Shown: piece by piece, positions 27,358 to 36,679 of the stretch
Layout of the letters: every line of letters begins with the position of its first letter
How positions within the stretch are numbered: the stretch's first letter is position 1
Source of the DNA: Tabrizicola sp.
GTDB lineage: Bacteria; Pseudomonadota; Alphaproteobacteria; Rhodobacterales; Rhodobacteraceae
Assembly (NCBI RefSeq): GCF_030373185.1
Contig: NZ_JAUCZH010000007.1
Location: 248,001 to 312,000, forward strand
DNA length: 64,000 bases
Reading direction: 5' to 3'
Made by a program: the position numbers and the translations under genes
Notes under the pieces: model-generated
Told to the model about the DNA's origin: nothing
Database searches by the model: none
The model's input: the letters and a program-made list of their open reading frames with translations, nothing else

Positions 27358-28134
27358 ATGCCCCGTTTCGCCGCGAATCTGACGCTTCTCTTTACTGAAG
27401 TGCCAATGCTTGACCGCCCCGACTGGGCGGCGCGGTCCGGTTTTGACGGGGTTGAGGTGCTGTTTCCCTATGACCACCCGATGGCCGACTGGGACCGCGC
27501 GCTGAACGGCCTGCCGCTTGCGCTGATCAACACGCCGCCCGGCGACTGGGCCTCTGGCGACCGGGGCTTTGCCGCCGTGCCGGGAATGGAGCTGCGCTTT
27601 CGGGAAAGCTTCCTGCGCGCGGCCGAATACGCAACGCGGCTTTCGGCCGCGCGGCTGCATGTGATGGCCGGCGTCGCCAAGGGACCACAGGCCGAGTTGT
27701 GCTATAGCGAGAACCTGGCCTGGGCCTTGGCCGAAGCGCCGGACCTGGTGCTGACGATCGAGCCTCTGAACCCCGAAGACATGCCGGGTTATTTCCTGAA
27801 CGATTACGATCAGGCAGCCCGGATTCTGGATGACCTCGACCACCCCAGAATCGGCCTGCAATTTGACCTGTGGCATGCCGCGCGGCTGCATGGGGATGCG
27901 GGTATGGTCTGGGCCGACCACCGCCACCGGATCAACCACGTCCAGATCGCGGGCTTCCCCAGCCGCAACGAACCCGGCGGTGGCGGCTTTTCGCTGCCTG
28001 ACCTTTGCGACGAGATCGACGCGCATTCGCCGGATATCTGGATCGCCGCCGAATACCGCCCCGCCAAGGGAACCGCGCTGGGTCTTGGCTGGCTTGCCGC
28101 CCTCAAATCCCGCAGTACGCCTATCGGCGACTAG
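27358..28134 (+). CDS. Hydroxypyruvate isomerase family TIM-barrel protein
   Basis: 258 residues from the ATG at 27358 (MPRFAANLTLLFTEVP, a typical Hyi start). AP-endonuclease/isomerase TIM-barrel features include the metal-binding run TIEPLNPEDMPGYFL, QFDLWHAARLHGD, NHVQIAGFPSRNEPG and a late IAAEYRP. The family interconverts hydroxypyruvate and tartronate semialdehyde or acts on related sugars, so it could handle glyoxylate-derived carbon. It follows DUF1285 by 16 bases on the same strand. Substrate is inferred from family only. Confidence 0.85.
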   Translation: MPRFAANLTLLFTEVPMLDRPDWAARSGFDGVEVLFPYDHPMADWDRALNGLPLALINTPPGDWASGDRGFAAVPGMELRFRESFLRAAEYATRLSAARLHVMAGVAKGPQAELCYSENLAWALAEAPDLVLTIEPLNPEDMPGYFLNDYDQAARILDDLDHPRIGLQFDLWHAARLHGDAGMVWADHRHRINHVQIAGFPSRNEPGGGGFSLPDLCDEIDAHSPDIWIAAEYRPAKGTALGLGWLAALKSRSTPIGD

Positions 28135-28238
28135 TCCCAATTCCAGTCATCTGCCCTGAGCGGCCGCAGAACGGCTGCCCTTGTGTCCCCCCGGTCTGAA
28201 CCGCTAGAATGGTCTCAATCAGGACAGGAAACGCGCCC

Positions 28239-28424
28239 ATGCCGATCGAAGCCCCGGAAACTCAGGTTGTCACCACATGGAAAGTGGCCTGCGACGGGGG
28301 CGAAGGCGCGCTTGGTCATCCGCGTGTCTGGCTGACGATCCCGCAGGACACGGGCTTTGTCGAATGTGGGTATTGCGACAAGCGCTATGTCATCGACCGG
28401 GACCACGCCGACAACGACCACTGA
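28239..28424 (+). CDS. Small CHCC zinc-finger protein
   Basis: A 61-residue protein of the zf-CHCC family (related to the mitochondrial NDUFS6 tail). Zinc ligands: C in KVACDGG, H in LGHPRVWL, and the pair in [12 protein letters not shown]. The ATG at 28239 follows AGGAAA. In alphaproteobacteria this family is linked to complex I, but no nuo gene is present here. It lies alone between the Hyi-like gene and polA. Confidence 0.88.
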   Translation: MPIEAPETQVVTTWKVACDGGEGALGHPRVWLTIPQDTGFVECGYCDKRYVIDRDHADNDH

Positions 28425-28489
28425 CGCCCAGCGGGTAGACCCCCGGCCCGAACCCTGCCAATAATCCCGGCCATCGCAGGGAGAGAACC

Positions 28490-31315
28490 ATGAGTTTCGG
28501 CAAAGGCCACCACCTTCATCTGATCGACGGATCGGCCTATATCTTTCGCGCCTACCACGCACTGCCGCCGCTTACGCGCAAATCCGACGGCCTGCCGGTG
28601 GGGGCTGTGGCGGGCTTTTGCAACATCCTGTGGAACGAGCTTTCCCGTGCCACCTCGAACGGCAAGGCGGCCACGCATCTTGCCGTGGTTTTCGACCATT
28701 CGTCTCTGACTTTTCGCAACACGCTTTATCCCGACTACAAGGCCAACCGCCCGGACCTGCCCGAAGACCTGCGCCCGCAGTTCCCGCTGACCCGCGAAGC
28801 CACCCGCGCCTTCAACGTCGCCTGCCTTGAAACCGAAGGCTATGAGGCTGACGACATCATCGCCACCCTTGCGCGCGAGGCGGTGAAGGCTGGCGGCAGC
28901 TGCACCATCATCTCATCGGACAAGGATCTGATGCAGCTTGTCGGCCCCGGCATCGACATGTTCGACCCGATGAAAACCCGCGCCATCGGCCCTGATGAGG
29001 TGATGGAGAAATTCGGAGTCCCGCCGGAAAAGGTGATCGACGTGCAATCCCTTGCCGGCGACAGCGTGGACAATATCCCCGGCGCGCCCGGAATCGGGCT
29101 GAAGACCGCCGCCCTGTTGATCAACGAATACGGTGATCTTGATACCCTTCTGGCGCGGGCCTCCGAAATCAAGCAGCCCAAGCGCCGTGAGGCGCTGATA
29201 GACAACGCCGACAAGATCCGCCTGTCCCGCGATCTGGTGACGCTGAAGGACGACACCCCCCTCGACACCACGCTGGAAGATCTGGAGATTCGCCTGCCAG
29301 AGTCGGACAAGGTGATGGATTTTCTGACGAAAATGGAATTCCGCACCTTGACCAAGAGGGTGGCCGACAAACTGGGCATCGCGCCCCCTTCCCTGCCCGA
29401 AACCTCGCAGCTTCAGGTCGCCACGGCCGATACCGCGCCGGAACCCGACCGCCTGCCTTTCAACCATGCCGTCTATGAATGCATCCGCGACATGGATGCC
29501 CTCAACCGCTGGATCGCCCATATCACCGACATCGGCCATGTGGCGGTAGACACCGAAACCACCAGCCTTGATGAGATGCGCGCCGATCTTGTCGGCATCT
29601 CGCTTTGCGTGGACGCGGGCAAAGCCGCCTATATCCCGCTTGGCCACACCACCGGCGGTGGCGACCTTTTTGGAGCCACCGCGCTGGCCGAAGGCCAACT
29701 GCCGCTGGAGGCCACGCTTGCCGCTCTGAAACCGGTGCTTGAGGATCCAAGCGTCCTCAAGATCGGCCAGAACATGAAATATGACTGGAAGATCTTCGCC
29801 CGCCACGGCATCCGCATCGCCCCGTTCGATGACACGATGCTGATGAGCTACGCCATGCAGGCGGGTCTTAATTCGCATGGTATGGACACCCTCTCGGATC
29901 TCTACCTGGGCCACCAGCCGATCCCGATCAAGACCCTTCTCGGGTCAGGCAAATCCCAGATCACCTTCGACAAGGTGACGATCGACGATGCCGTGAAATA
30001 CGCCGCCGAAGATGCCGACGTGACGCTGCGCCTGTGGCAATTGTTCAAGCCGCAACTCCACCGCACGAAGGTCACCACGGTCTATGAGACGATGGAGCGC
30101 CCTCTCGTCCCCGTTCTGGCCGAGATGGAGATGACCGGCATCAAGGTCGACCGCGAAACCCTGCGCGGCATGTCCAACGTCTTTGCGCAAAAGCTGGTGC
30201 AGCTGGAGGAGGAAATCCACGGCATCGCTGGGGAAAAGTTCAATGTCGGCTCGCCCAAACAGCTGGGCGAGATCCTGTTCGACCGGTTGCAGATTCCGGG
30301 TGGGGAAAAGGGCAAGACCGGCGCCTATGGCACCGGTGCCGATATCCTTGAAGACATCACCACGCTGGAAGATCACCCGCAAGGCGCGCAACTGGCGGCC
30401 CGCATCCTTGACTGGCGCCAGATTGCCAAGCTGAAGTCCACCTATACCGATGCGCTGCAAGAGGCGATCAACCCGGAAACAGGGCGCGTCCACACCTCTT
30501 ATTCCATCGCGGGTGCGAACACGGGGCGGCTGGCGTCAACCGACCCCAACCTGCAAAATATCCCGATCCGCACCGAAGAAGGCCGCCGCATCCGCGAGGC
30601 TTTCGTGGCCCCCGAAGGGCGCACCCTTGTCAGCCTCGACTACAGCCAGATCGAACTGCGCATCCTTGCCCATATCGCCGACATCCCCAGCCTGCGGCAG
30701 GCGTTTGAAGATGGTATCGACATCCACTCGATGACCGCGTCCGAGATGTTCAACGTCCCCCTTGCGGACATGACCCCAGACATCCGCCGAAAGGCCAAGG
30801 CGATCAACTTCGGCGTGATCTACGGCATCTCGGGCTTCGGCCTTGCCCGCAACCTGCGCATCCCCCGGGCCGAGGCGCAGGGTTTCATCGACCGCTACTT
30901 CGAACGCTTCCCGGGCATCAAGGAATACATGTCCGAAACGGTCAAATTCGCGCAAGCCAACGGCTATGTGCAGACGCTGTTCGGTCGCAAGATCAACACG
31001 CCCGAAATCAACGCCAAAGGCCCCGGCGCAGGCTTTGCCAAACGCGCGGCGATCAACGCCCCGATTCAAGGCACTGCCGCCGACGTGATCCGCCGCGCGA
31101 TGATCCGGATCCCCTCCGCGATAGGCGGCATCGACGCCAAGATGCTGCTGCAAGTTCACGACGAACTGTTGTTCGAGGTGGCCGAGGATCAGGCCGACCG
31201 GCTGGTCCCCATCGCCAAAGAGACGATGGAAACCGCCGCCGATCCGGCCGTGGTCCTGAAGGTCCACCTCGCCGTCGAGGCCGGCGCGGGCAAGAACTGG
31301 GCCAAGGCGCACTGA
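28490..31315 (+). CDS. polA: DNA polymerase I
   Basis: A full-length 941-residue PolA. An N-terminal 5'-3' nuclease domain (to about residue 290; YKANRPDLPEDLRPQF, EADDIIATLA, QSLAGDSVDNIPGAPGIG), a 3'-5' exonuclease domain with intact DTETTSLDEM near residue 353, and a polymerase domain with motif A (LDYSQIELR, about 716), motif B (KAINFGVIYG, about 770) and motif C (VHDELLFE, about 889). All three activities look intact. RBS GGGAGAG is nine bases upstream. It fills Okazaki gaps and repairs DNA. Confidence 0.98.
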   Translation: MSFGKGHHLHLIDGSAYIFRAYHALPPLTRKSDGLPVGAVAGFCNILWNELSRATSNGKAATHLAVVFDHSSLTFRNTLYPDYKANRPDLPEDLRPQFPLTREATRAFNVACLETEGYEADDIIATLAREAVKAGGSCTIISSDKDLMQLVGPGIDMFDPMKTRAIGPDEVMEKFGVPPEKVIDVQSLAGDSVDNIPGAPGIGLKTAALLINEYGDLDTLLARASEIKQPKRREALIDNADKIRLSRDLVTLKDDTPLDTTLEDLEIRLPESDKVMDFLTKMEFRTLTKRVADKLGIAPPSLPETSQLQVATADTAPEPDRLPFNHAVYECIRDMDALNRWIAHITDIGHVAVDTETTSLDEMRADLVGISLCVDAGKAAYIPLGHTTGGGDLFGATALAEGQLPLEATLAALKPVLEDPSVLKIGQNMKYDWKIFARHGIRIAPFDDTMLMSYAMQAGLNSHGMDTLSDLYLGHQPIPIKTLLGSGKSQITFDKVTIDDAVKYAAEDADVTLRLWQLFKPQLHRTKVTTVYETMERPLVPVLAEMEMTGIKVDRETLRGMSNVFAQKLVQLEEEIHGIAGEKFNVGSPKQLGEILFDRLQIPGGEKGKTGAYGTGADILEDITTLEDHPQGAQLAARILDWRQIAKLKSTYTDALQEAINPETGRVHTSYSIAGANTGRLASTDPNLQNIPIRTEEGRRIREAFVAPEGRTLVSLDYSQIELRILAHIADIPSLRQAFEDGIDIHSMTASEMFNVPLADMTPDIRRKAKAINFGVIYGISGFGLARNLRIPRAEAQGFIDRYFERFPGIKEYMSETVKFAQANGYVQTLFGRKINTPEINAKGPGAGFAKRAAINAPIQGTAADVIRRAMIRIPSAIGGIDAKMLLQVHDELLFEVAEDQADRLVPIAKETMETAADPAVVLKVHLAVEAGAGKNWAKAH

Positions 31316-31354
31316 CGCTTGCAGGTCGCACAACCCGCAGCCCTTTCTCTTCAG

Positions 31355-31391
31355 GCAAATATCCCGGGGGGTCTGGGGGGCGGCGCCCCCC
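31355..31391 (+). repeat. Dispersed palindromic repeat, copy C
   Basis: GCAAATATCCCGGGGGG leads into the hairpin GGGGGGC / GCCCCCC at 31375-31391 with a three-base loop. It lies after polA in the convergent gap with the DUF1203 gene and matches copies A, B and D. Confidence 0.7.
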
Positions 31392-31396
31392 TCAGC

Positions 31397-31426
31397 CTCG
31401 GGTCCGCGCCTTCGCGCGGGGCCGAG
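31397..31426. terminator. Bipartite hairpin between polA and the DUF1203 gene
   Basis: CTCGG-GT-CCGCGC / GCGCGG-GG-CCGAG with a CTTC tetraloop: an 11-bp interrupted stem right after repeat copy C. No T-run follows on either strand, so it is a weak or bidirectional stop, or an mRNA-stabilising 3' end, for two convergent genes. Confidence 0.5.
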
Positions 31427-31471
31427 AGAACAAACCTGCGGCGGCACGCCGCTCCGCTTGAAAACCGCCCA

Positions 31472-31930
31472 TCAGGCGCGATCAATCCGGCACTGATAGC
31501 AGTTGTTTCGCGCCGATCGGACATGCAGATAGGCCACACGCGCATCGGAAAACAAGGCAGCTGCCCGCGCAACAATCGCCCCTGTCGCGACCACGCCCCC
31601 GGTGCCATAGACAATCCGATCATCCGCCCCATACCCCCGGAGGATGTAGTCCGACGAGCCGAGCGCTTCGGGCAGCGCCGCACCACCTCCTGCCTCACAG
31701 GGTGCATCACAAAGGAAGGTCGGCCCCACCTCGGCATAGGGCTGCGGCGCGGGGAAAGGCCGGTGCGCGAGCACCAGCATCCCTGCCCCTTTCGGGATCA
31801 TCCGCAGACAATGCCGGCAAGGGTTCCCGTCCCCGTCCGCGATCTGGCGCTCCGGCACCTGTCCGTTGGCATCAAGTCCGCCAGCCTGATAGTGCCGGGC
31901 CACTTCCGTCGGTATCGCCTGAAATCGCAT
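31472..31930 (-). CDS. DUF1203 family protein
   Basis: A 152-residue soluble protein matching DUF1203: MRFQAIPTEVARHYQAGG start, the paired-cysteine segment GNPCRHCLRMIP, MLVLAHRPFP, and the late YHVRSARNNCYQCRI-like ending (AYLHVRSARNNCYQC). The four cysteines could bind a metal, which is inference. The family is uncharacterised. Convergent with polA and 66 bases downstream of the HIT-protein gene on the same strand. Confidence 0.87.
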   Translation of the reverse strand: MRFQAIPTEVARHYQAGGLDANGQVPERQIADGDGNPCRHCLRMIPKGAGMLVLAHRPFPAPQPYAEVGPTFLCDAPCEAGGGAALPEALGSSDYILRGYGADDRIVYGTGGVVATGAIVARAAALFSDARVAYLHVRSARNNCYQCRIDRA

Positions 31931-31996
31931 TTCATCCTCCGTTTACACGGAAGATATTCCGGTCGGAGCACCCCATGCGACCCGAAGCATGCGCAA

Positions 31997-32368
31997 TCAC
32001 TCTGGCTCCAGCATCCGCCCCAGAACCCGCCCGCCAAGAATGTGCAGATGGTAGTGCGGCACTTCCTGCAACCCATGCGCGCCGGCATTGGTGATGGCGC
32101 GGAATCCGTCCGGCCCGCTCAGCCCGAGGATCGCGCAGGTCTTGGCCACGGTGCGGTGAAAATCGACGATCTCTTCCGACGAAGCCTCGGCCGCGAAATG
32201 ATCCAGCGTCACATAGGCCCCTTTGGGAACCGCCAGCACATGCACTGGTGCCTGCGGATGGATATCGTGGAAGACCAGCGTGTGCGGCGTTTCCATCACG
32301 GTCCGGTTCGGGATCTCGCCACGCAGGATGCGCGCAAAGATATTTGTCGGGTCGTAGCTCCAGCTCAT
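31997..32368 (-). CDS. HIT-family nucleotide-binding protein (HINT type)
   Basis: 123 residues with the histidine-triad motif HYHLHIL near the C-terminus and the family's N-terminal NIFARILRGEIP segment. HINT proteins hydrolyse nucleoside phosphoramidates. The ATG at 32368 is preferred; an upstream in-frame TTG would overlap the glycosyltransferase stop. It lies immediately after the glycosyltransferase gene on the same strand, 5 bases apart, so the two may share a transcript. Confidence 0.92.
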   Translation of the reverse strand: MSWSYDPTNIFARILRGEIPNRTVMETPHTLVFHDIHPQAPVHVLAVPKGAYVTLDHFAAEASSEEIVDFHRTVAKTCAILGLSGPDGFRAITNAGAHGLQEVPHYHLHILGGRVLGRMLEPE

Positions 32369-32373
32369 GTCTC

Positions 32374-33951
32374 TCAATCCACGAATAGGTGATCTGTGGC
32401 CAGAATGTCCCGCGCCGCTTCAATCGGGATATCCAGAAACTCGGACAGCGGAAAGGCATTGTCCTCTGGACGGGCGGCCTCGCGCAAGCGGTGATATCCG
32501 GTCAGGTTCATGTCCCGGAGCCGGTCGCTTTCAAAGCTGACATCATAGCGGATCGTCGGCAGAAGCTGCGCCATCGCTGCCGCCGGGGTCTGCGGGCCAG
32601 CCAGACCGACGCGCCTTGCGTGTCCTTCCAGATAGGCGTCACTGAACGCGCAGTCGATCTCCAGCAAACGGACCTTCGCGCGGTCGTTGTAGAAATCCTG
32701 GATAAGATCGGTGCTGGCCGGATCGACACACAGAACCAGCCGGTCAGTTTCCCAATAGTCGAACAGCATCCGAACCAGCGCCCGACGGTGCCGCATCCGC
32801 TTTTCCAGACCGTTCTGAAGGCCACCCAGATCGGGCATCGGGGTCGCTTCTTCGTTGAACAGGTAGTTCACGGCAGGTAACCCCGTTGCGGTGCGCACCC
32901 GGTCCAGCAGCCGCTTTGCGACATGCCATTTCTTGCAGGTGACAAGCATCAACGTCCGACCGCGGCCAAGACTGGCCTCGGTTTCCCAGAACCGTGGCGC
33001 AAAGCGGCGCCCGAGCCGACCGCGTCCGGTCAGGAATTCGAACTGCCGCCGCCCTTCACTGCTGGTCTGGAAACTGCGCCCCGTCTCAACATAAAGTGCG
33101 CCCAGCCGTTCTTTCAGGTCCAGCGCATCGGGGCTGATCTTGCGGGCGAACAGGAATTCCTGCGCCAGCAACATTTCGCAATGGTCGTCATAAAAGGTGG
33201 CCGGCATCCCATAGTCAGTGAACATGAGATAGGTCAGCGTCCGCGACCGGATTTCGCGCTCTGGCACCAGATGGGCCACGATGGTCTGAAAGAAGGTCTC
33301 GTCCGGGATCCATGTGGTGCGGAAAAAGCGCAGCACGTCACGACGCTTGGCGATGAAGGCCAGCACCGCCTCGACTGTCTGCCGCCGCAGACACCACCAC
33401 TGGCTGCCGATCCGGATCCGCAGATCCTGCGGCACCTTTCGCACCAGACCCAACTGCCTTTGCAGCCTCATCGAATGATAGAAAAGCGCCTTTTGGCGCC
33501 GTTCGTTGAACCAGTGCCGATAGATCAGCCGCTCTTGCTTGATGCCGGTCTTGATCCAGTCCGACGTCAGAAAGTCGAAGCTCTCGATATAGTCGACCTC
33601 TTCACGCTCCAGAAAGTCGCGCACATGTTCGGCCGTCTTGATCGGCATGCAATCACCCGAAAGCATGTAGAAATGCGTCGCTTGCGGGAAATCCGTCTCT
33701 GCGGCCTTCAACGCTTCAAGCGTGGCGGCCACCAGGCTCCATTCGCCCCAGCCGCATCTGATCCGACGCCGGGCAAAGGTAACCAATGGGTTCCCCGCCA
33801 AAGCCAGCCGGATACGGTCAAAATCCGCCGCTTTCGCCCGTGCATCGAAATGGATGGCAATGCAATCGCCTGCCGCCGTAAGCCGCAGGGCCTGCGCGAT
33901 CACCCATTCCGGATCCTTGTGGCAAAGAAGAAGATAGGCGATCCGCGTCAT
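32374..33951 (-). CDS. Beta-1,6-N-acetylglucosaminyltransferase-like protein (DUF5928 type)
   Basis: 525 residues from the ATG at 33951 (532 if the ATG at 33972 is used). The N-terminal half resembles Core-2/I-branching (GT14) enzymes: IAYLLLCHKDP, IAIHFDAR, RIRCGWGEWSLVAATL, HFYMLSGDCMPI, and a W/DE region TWIPDETFFQT. The C-terminal about 220 residues (from RTLMLVTCKKWHVAKRLLD) form a second, poorly described domain. It probably adds GlcNAc to a cell-surface glycan. It is divergent from a sulfotransferase gene, a pairing that fits synthesis of a sulfated polysaccharide. Confidence 0.82.
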   Translation of the reverse strand: MTRIAYLLLCHKDPEWVIAQALRLTAAGDCIAIHFDARAKAADFDRIRLALAGNPLVTFARRRIRCGWGEWSLVAATLEALKAAETDFPQATHFYMLSGDCMPIKTAEHVRDFLEREEVDYIESFDFLTSDWIKTGIKQERLIYRHWFNERRQKALFYHSMRLQRQLGLVRKVPQDLRIRIGSQWWCLRRQTVEAVLAFIAKRRDVLRFFRTTWIPDETFFQTIVAHLVPEREIRSRTLTYLMFTDYGMPATFYDDHCEMLLAQEFLFARKISPDALDLKERLGALYVETGRSFQTSSEGRRQFEFLTGRGRLGRRFAPRFWETEASLGRGRTLMLVTCKKWHVAKRLLDRVRTATGLPAVNYLFNEEATPMPDLGGLQNGLEKRMRHRRALVRMLFDYWETDRLVLCVDPASTDLIQDFYNDRAKVRLLEIDCAFSDAYLEGHARRVGLAGPQTPAAAMAQLLPTIRYDVSFESDRLRDMNLTGYHRLREAARPEDNAFPLSEFLDIPIEAARDILATDHLFVD

Positions 33952-34098
33952 CCGGCCTGGCCACTCGCGCATGGGGACATCCAGGACTCCCTAACCCTTG
34001 GCAAGCGTTCTTGAAAAGCCTGAATTTGTCTGGTTGAGTGCCACAAGCCGGGATTTGCATCACAGCGTCTGGTTCTGGCGGTTGGAAAGGGTCTTGAG

Positions 34099-34917
34099 AT
34101 GGGGTTTCCCGGCACTTGGATGACGGAAAGCGAAAGCGTCGTCTACCGGGTCGTGCCAAAATGTGCCTGCTCGACCATCGGGCAGATCATGTTCTTTTCC
34201 GACCATGGCCGGTTTTTCGATGGCGACATTCATGACGCCAGCGAAGGGCTGCACAAATGGGCGATGGAAGCCAGCCAGCCGAAGATCGAAGCGAATGTGC
34301 GCGAACACAAGAGCTATGCCTTCACCTGCGTTCGCAATCCGTACACCCGGATCCTGAGTTCGTTCTTCGACAAGATCTGCGGCATCCAGCGCAATGGAAA
34401 ACGCTACCGGGGTAATCTTGTCCCTCTGCTGGTGCAGAAATACGGGGTTCAGGTCGGCGGAGACGACGGCAAGCAAGAGTTTGACCAGATCGCCAGCTTC
34501 CGCCGGTTTCTCTTGTTCGCCCGCGACACCATCCGCTGGAAAAAGCCGATGGAGCCGGACATTCACTGGTCGGCGATGGCCGGGCATATCTCGACGTTCA
34601 TCGTCAACGGCGGGCGCTACGACCAAATCTTCTTCACCGAAGATTTCAATGCCGGGATGCAGTCGGTTCTGGACAATATCACTGTGCCGCACACCGTCGA
34701 TCTGGCCACAATCCCCCGGTTCAACGAAAGCGAGGGCCACGGCCCGACACGGGCGCATCCGGTCGAGGATTATTTCGACGATCTGTCGATGCATCTGATG
34801 TGGGAAATCTACAAACGCGACTTTCAGCTGTTCCGCTATGACTTCGACAATCCCGCCAACAAGATGCCGAAAGGCCTGGTTGATCTGGACGAGGTTCACG
34901 CAAAGTTGGGGGAATGA
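34099..34917 (+). CDS. Sulfotransferase family 2 protein
   Basis: 272 residues. The two PAPS contacts of carbohydrate sulfotransferases are visible: the 5'-phosphosulfate loop as VPKCACSTIGQ near residue 19 and the 3'-phosphate motif as CVRNPYTRILSSFFDK near residue 76. It transfers sulfate from PAPS, probably to a polysaccharide made with the divergent glycosyltransferase. No signal peptide or membrane anchor, so it would act in the cytoplasm. Its stop overlaps the start of the GFA gene (ATGA). Acceptor unknown. Confidence 0.86.
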   Translation: MGFPGTWMTESESVVYRVVPKCACSTIGQIMFFSDHGRFFDGDIHDASEGLHKWAMEASQPKIEANVREHKSYAFTCVRNPYTRILSSFFDKICGIQRNGKRYRGNLVPLLVQKYGVQVGGDDGKQEFDQIASFRRFLLFARDTIRWKKPMEPDIHWSAMAGHISTFIVNGGRYDQIFFTEDFNAGMQSVLDNITVPHTVDLATIPRFNESEGHGPTRAHPVEDYFDDLSMHLMWEIYKRDFQLFRYDFDNPANKMPKGLVDLDEVHAKLGE

Positions 34918-35312
34918 CGGCGGTGGACAACGTGATCGGTGGCTGTCTTTGTGGCGCGCTCCGCTTCACCGCAACGGGACAACCCTATCGGGTCGGCCTT
35001 TGCCACTGCCTTGACTGCCGCAAGAGCCACGGCGCGCTGTTCCACGCTTCTGCCATCTACCCCGAAACCGCCGTGACCATCACCGGCGAGGCCCGAAGCT
35101 ACCGCGATCGCAGCTTTTGCCCGACCTGCGGCTCGCCGGTCTTTGCTCATATGGGCGACGAAATCGGCATCAACCTTGGCGCGCTCGACGAACCCTCGCG
35201 CTTTCGCCCGACCTACGAGTTGTGGACGATCCGGCGCGAGGACTGGCTGCCTGACTTCCCCAGGATGCGGCAGCACGACCGGGACCGTGGCGAAGGTCGA
35301 ACCGAGGGCTGA
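34914..35312 (+). CDS. GFA/CENP-V family zinc protein
   Basis: 132 residues with the GFA zinc-binding cysteines: GGCLCGALRF, LCHCLDCRKSHGALF and FCPTCGSPVF. The family includes the glutathione-dependent formaldehyde-activating enzyme, but most members have no proven activity, so no specific reaction is claimed. The start overlaps the sulfotransferase stop by 4 nt, implying co-expression, with no obvious functional link. Confidence 0.9.
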   Translation: MTAVDNVIGGCLCGALRFTATGQPYRVGLCHCLDCRKSHGALFHASAIYPETAVTITGEARSYRDRSFCPTCGSPVFAHMGDEIGINLGALDEPSRFRPTYELWTIRREDWLPDFPRMRQHDRDRGEGRTEG

Positions 35313-35338
35313 ATTCCTTCAGGAAGTTCTGGCCCCGC

Positions 35339-36571
35339 TCAGATCGGATCGTCGGCGCCCACGCCCCGGAACCAGCGCACGATAGCGGCGCGTTCCTCCG
35401 GTTCCATGTAGCTCAGATTACCCGGCGGCATCGCATGGGTCACCCCTGATTGCAGATAGATCCGCCGCGCCTCCTGCGCAATCTGCCCTTCCGTCTCCAG
35501 CACCACGCCCTTTGGCGCCCAGTGCAGCCCCTCCCATCCCGGTTCGGCGGCATGGCACATGCTGCACCGGCCCTGAACGATACCGACCACATCCTCAAAC
35601 CCATCGGCCGAGGCCAGCCGCAACGCCTCGCCCCGCAGCGCGGCCTCTCCTTCGGCCAGTTTCATCGGGGTGGAAGACAGCCAGGCGATCAGCAGGAAAA
35701 GGATTGCCGTCACGCCCCATGTCCAGTGCGGGTTGCCCTTGCGGGCGTGCTTGGTGTTGAACCAGTGCCGGATCGTGACGCCCATCAGGAATACCAGCGA
35801 CGCAATCACCCAGTTCCATTCCGTTGCAAAGATCAGCGGGTAATGGTTCGACAGCATCAGGAAGATGACCGGCAGCGTCAGATAGTTGTTATGCGTGCTG
35901 CGCTGCTTGGCGATCTTGCCATACTTGGGGTCAGGTTTGCGGCCCGCCTTCAGATCGGCCACCACGACCCGCTGGTTCGGCATGATGATGAAGAACACGT
36001 TCCCCGACATGATCGAAGCCGTGAACGCCCCCAGATGCAGCAGCGCCGCGCGGCCAGAGAACATCTGCGCATAAAACCAGCTCATCCCCACCAGCAACAC
36101 GAACAGCGCCAGCATCAGCACATTCTGATCGGCGTTGACGAAGACCTTGCACAGCGTGTTGTAAGCGACCCAGCCGAAGGCCAGCGAAGCCACCGAAATT
36201 GCAACCGCCTGCCAGACCGAAAGCTCCATCACCGTGGGATCGATCAGGAACATCTCGGCGCCAAGGTAATAGACCAGCACCAGCATCGCAAAGCCCGACA
36301 GCCAGGTGGCGTAGCTTTCCCATTTGAACCAGACCAGATGGTCAGGCATCTCTGCCGGGGCCACGAGATATTTCTGGATATGGTAGAACCCGCCACCATG
36401 GACCTGCCATTCCTCGCCATCCGCCCCAGTGGCAAGGTTGCGGTCGCGGTGCAGGCCAAGATCCAGCGCGATGAAATAAAAACTTGATCCGATCCAGGCG
36501 ATTGCCGTGATCACATGCAGCCAGCGGGCTGCGATTTCGACCCATTCCCACAACACGACCCAGTCATACAT
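35339..36571 (-). CDS. puuD: PuuD-type membrane urate hydroxylase with C-terminal cytochrome c
   Basis: 410 residues from the ATG at 36571, preceded by GGGAGG. About eight membrane helices (starting WVEIAARWLHVITAIAWIGSS, the DUF989 region) are followed by a class I cytochrome c domain with CSMCH near residue 335 and the methionine ligand region HAMPPGN. It oxidises urate to 5-hydroxyisourate, passing electrons to the respiratory chain rather than to oxygen. Divergent from a LysR regulator with an inverted repeat between; the next pathway steps lie at 39.3-42.6 kb. Confidence 0.93.
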   Translation of the reverse strand: MYDWVVLWEWVEIAARWLHVITAIAWIGSSFYFIALDLGLHRDRNLATGADGEEWQVHGGGFYHIQKYLVAPAEMPDHLVWFKWESYATWLSGFAMLVLVYYLGAEMFLIDPTVMELSVWQAVAISVASLAFGWVAYNTLCKVFVNADQNVLMLALFVLLVGMSWFYAQMFSGRAALLHLGAFTASIMSGNVFFIIMPNQRVVVADLKAGRKPDPKYGKIAKQRSTHNNYLTLPVIFLMLSNHYPLIFATEWNWVIASLVFLMGVTIRHWFNTKHARKGNPHWTWGVTAILFLLIAWLSSTPMKLAEGEAALRGEALRLASADGFEDVVGIVQGRCSMCHAAEPGWEGLHWAPKGVVLETEGQIAQEARRIYLQSGVTHAMPPGNLSYMEPEERAAIVRWFRGVGADDPI

Positions 36572-36617
36572 CACCGCACCTCCCGGGGTTTTGTCGAAAC
36601 GCTATACCGGCCCAGAC

Positions 36618-36639
36618 CTTTCTGTTAATCCATAGAAAG
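36618..36639. promoter_or_regulatory. Inverted repeat between puuD and the LysR gene, likely operator
   Basis: CTTTCT (36618-36623) and AGAAAG (36634-36639) are perfect inverted half-sites with a 10-base AT-rich spacer. They lie about 45 bases from each divergent start codon, where an autoregulating LysR-type protein usually binds. Confidence 0.55.
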
Positions 36640-36679
36640 ACCGCATCACTTTCAAGCCCTGCCGAACAATGGCCTCCAG

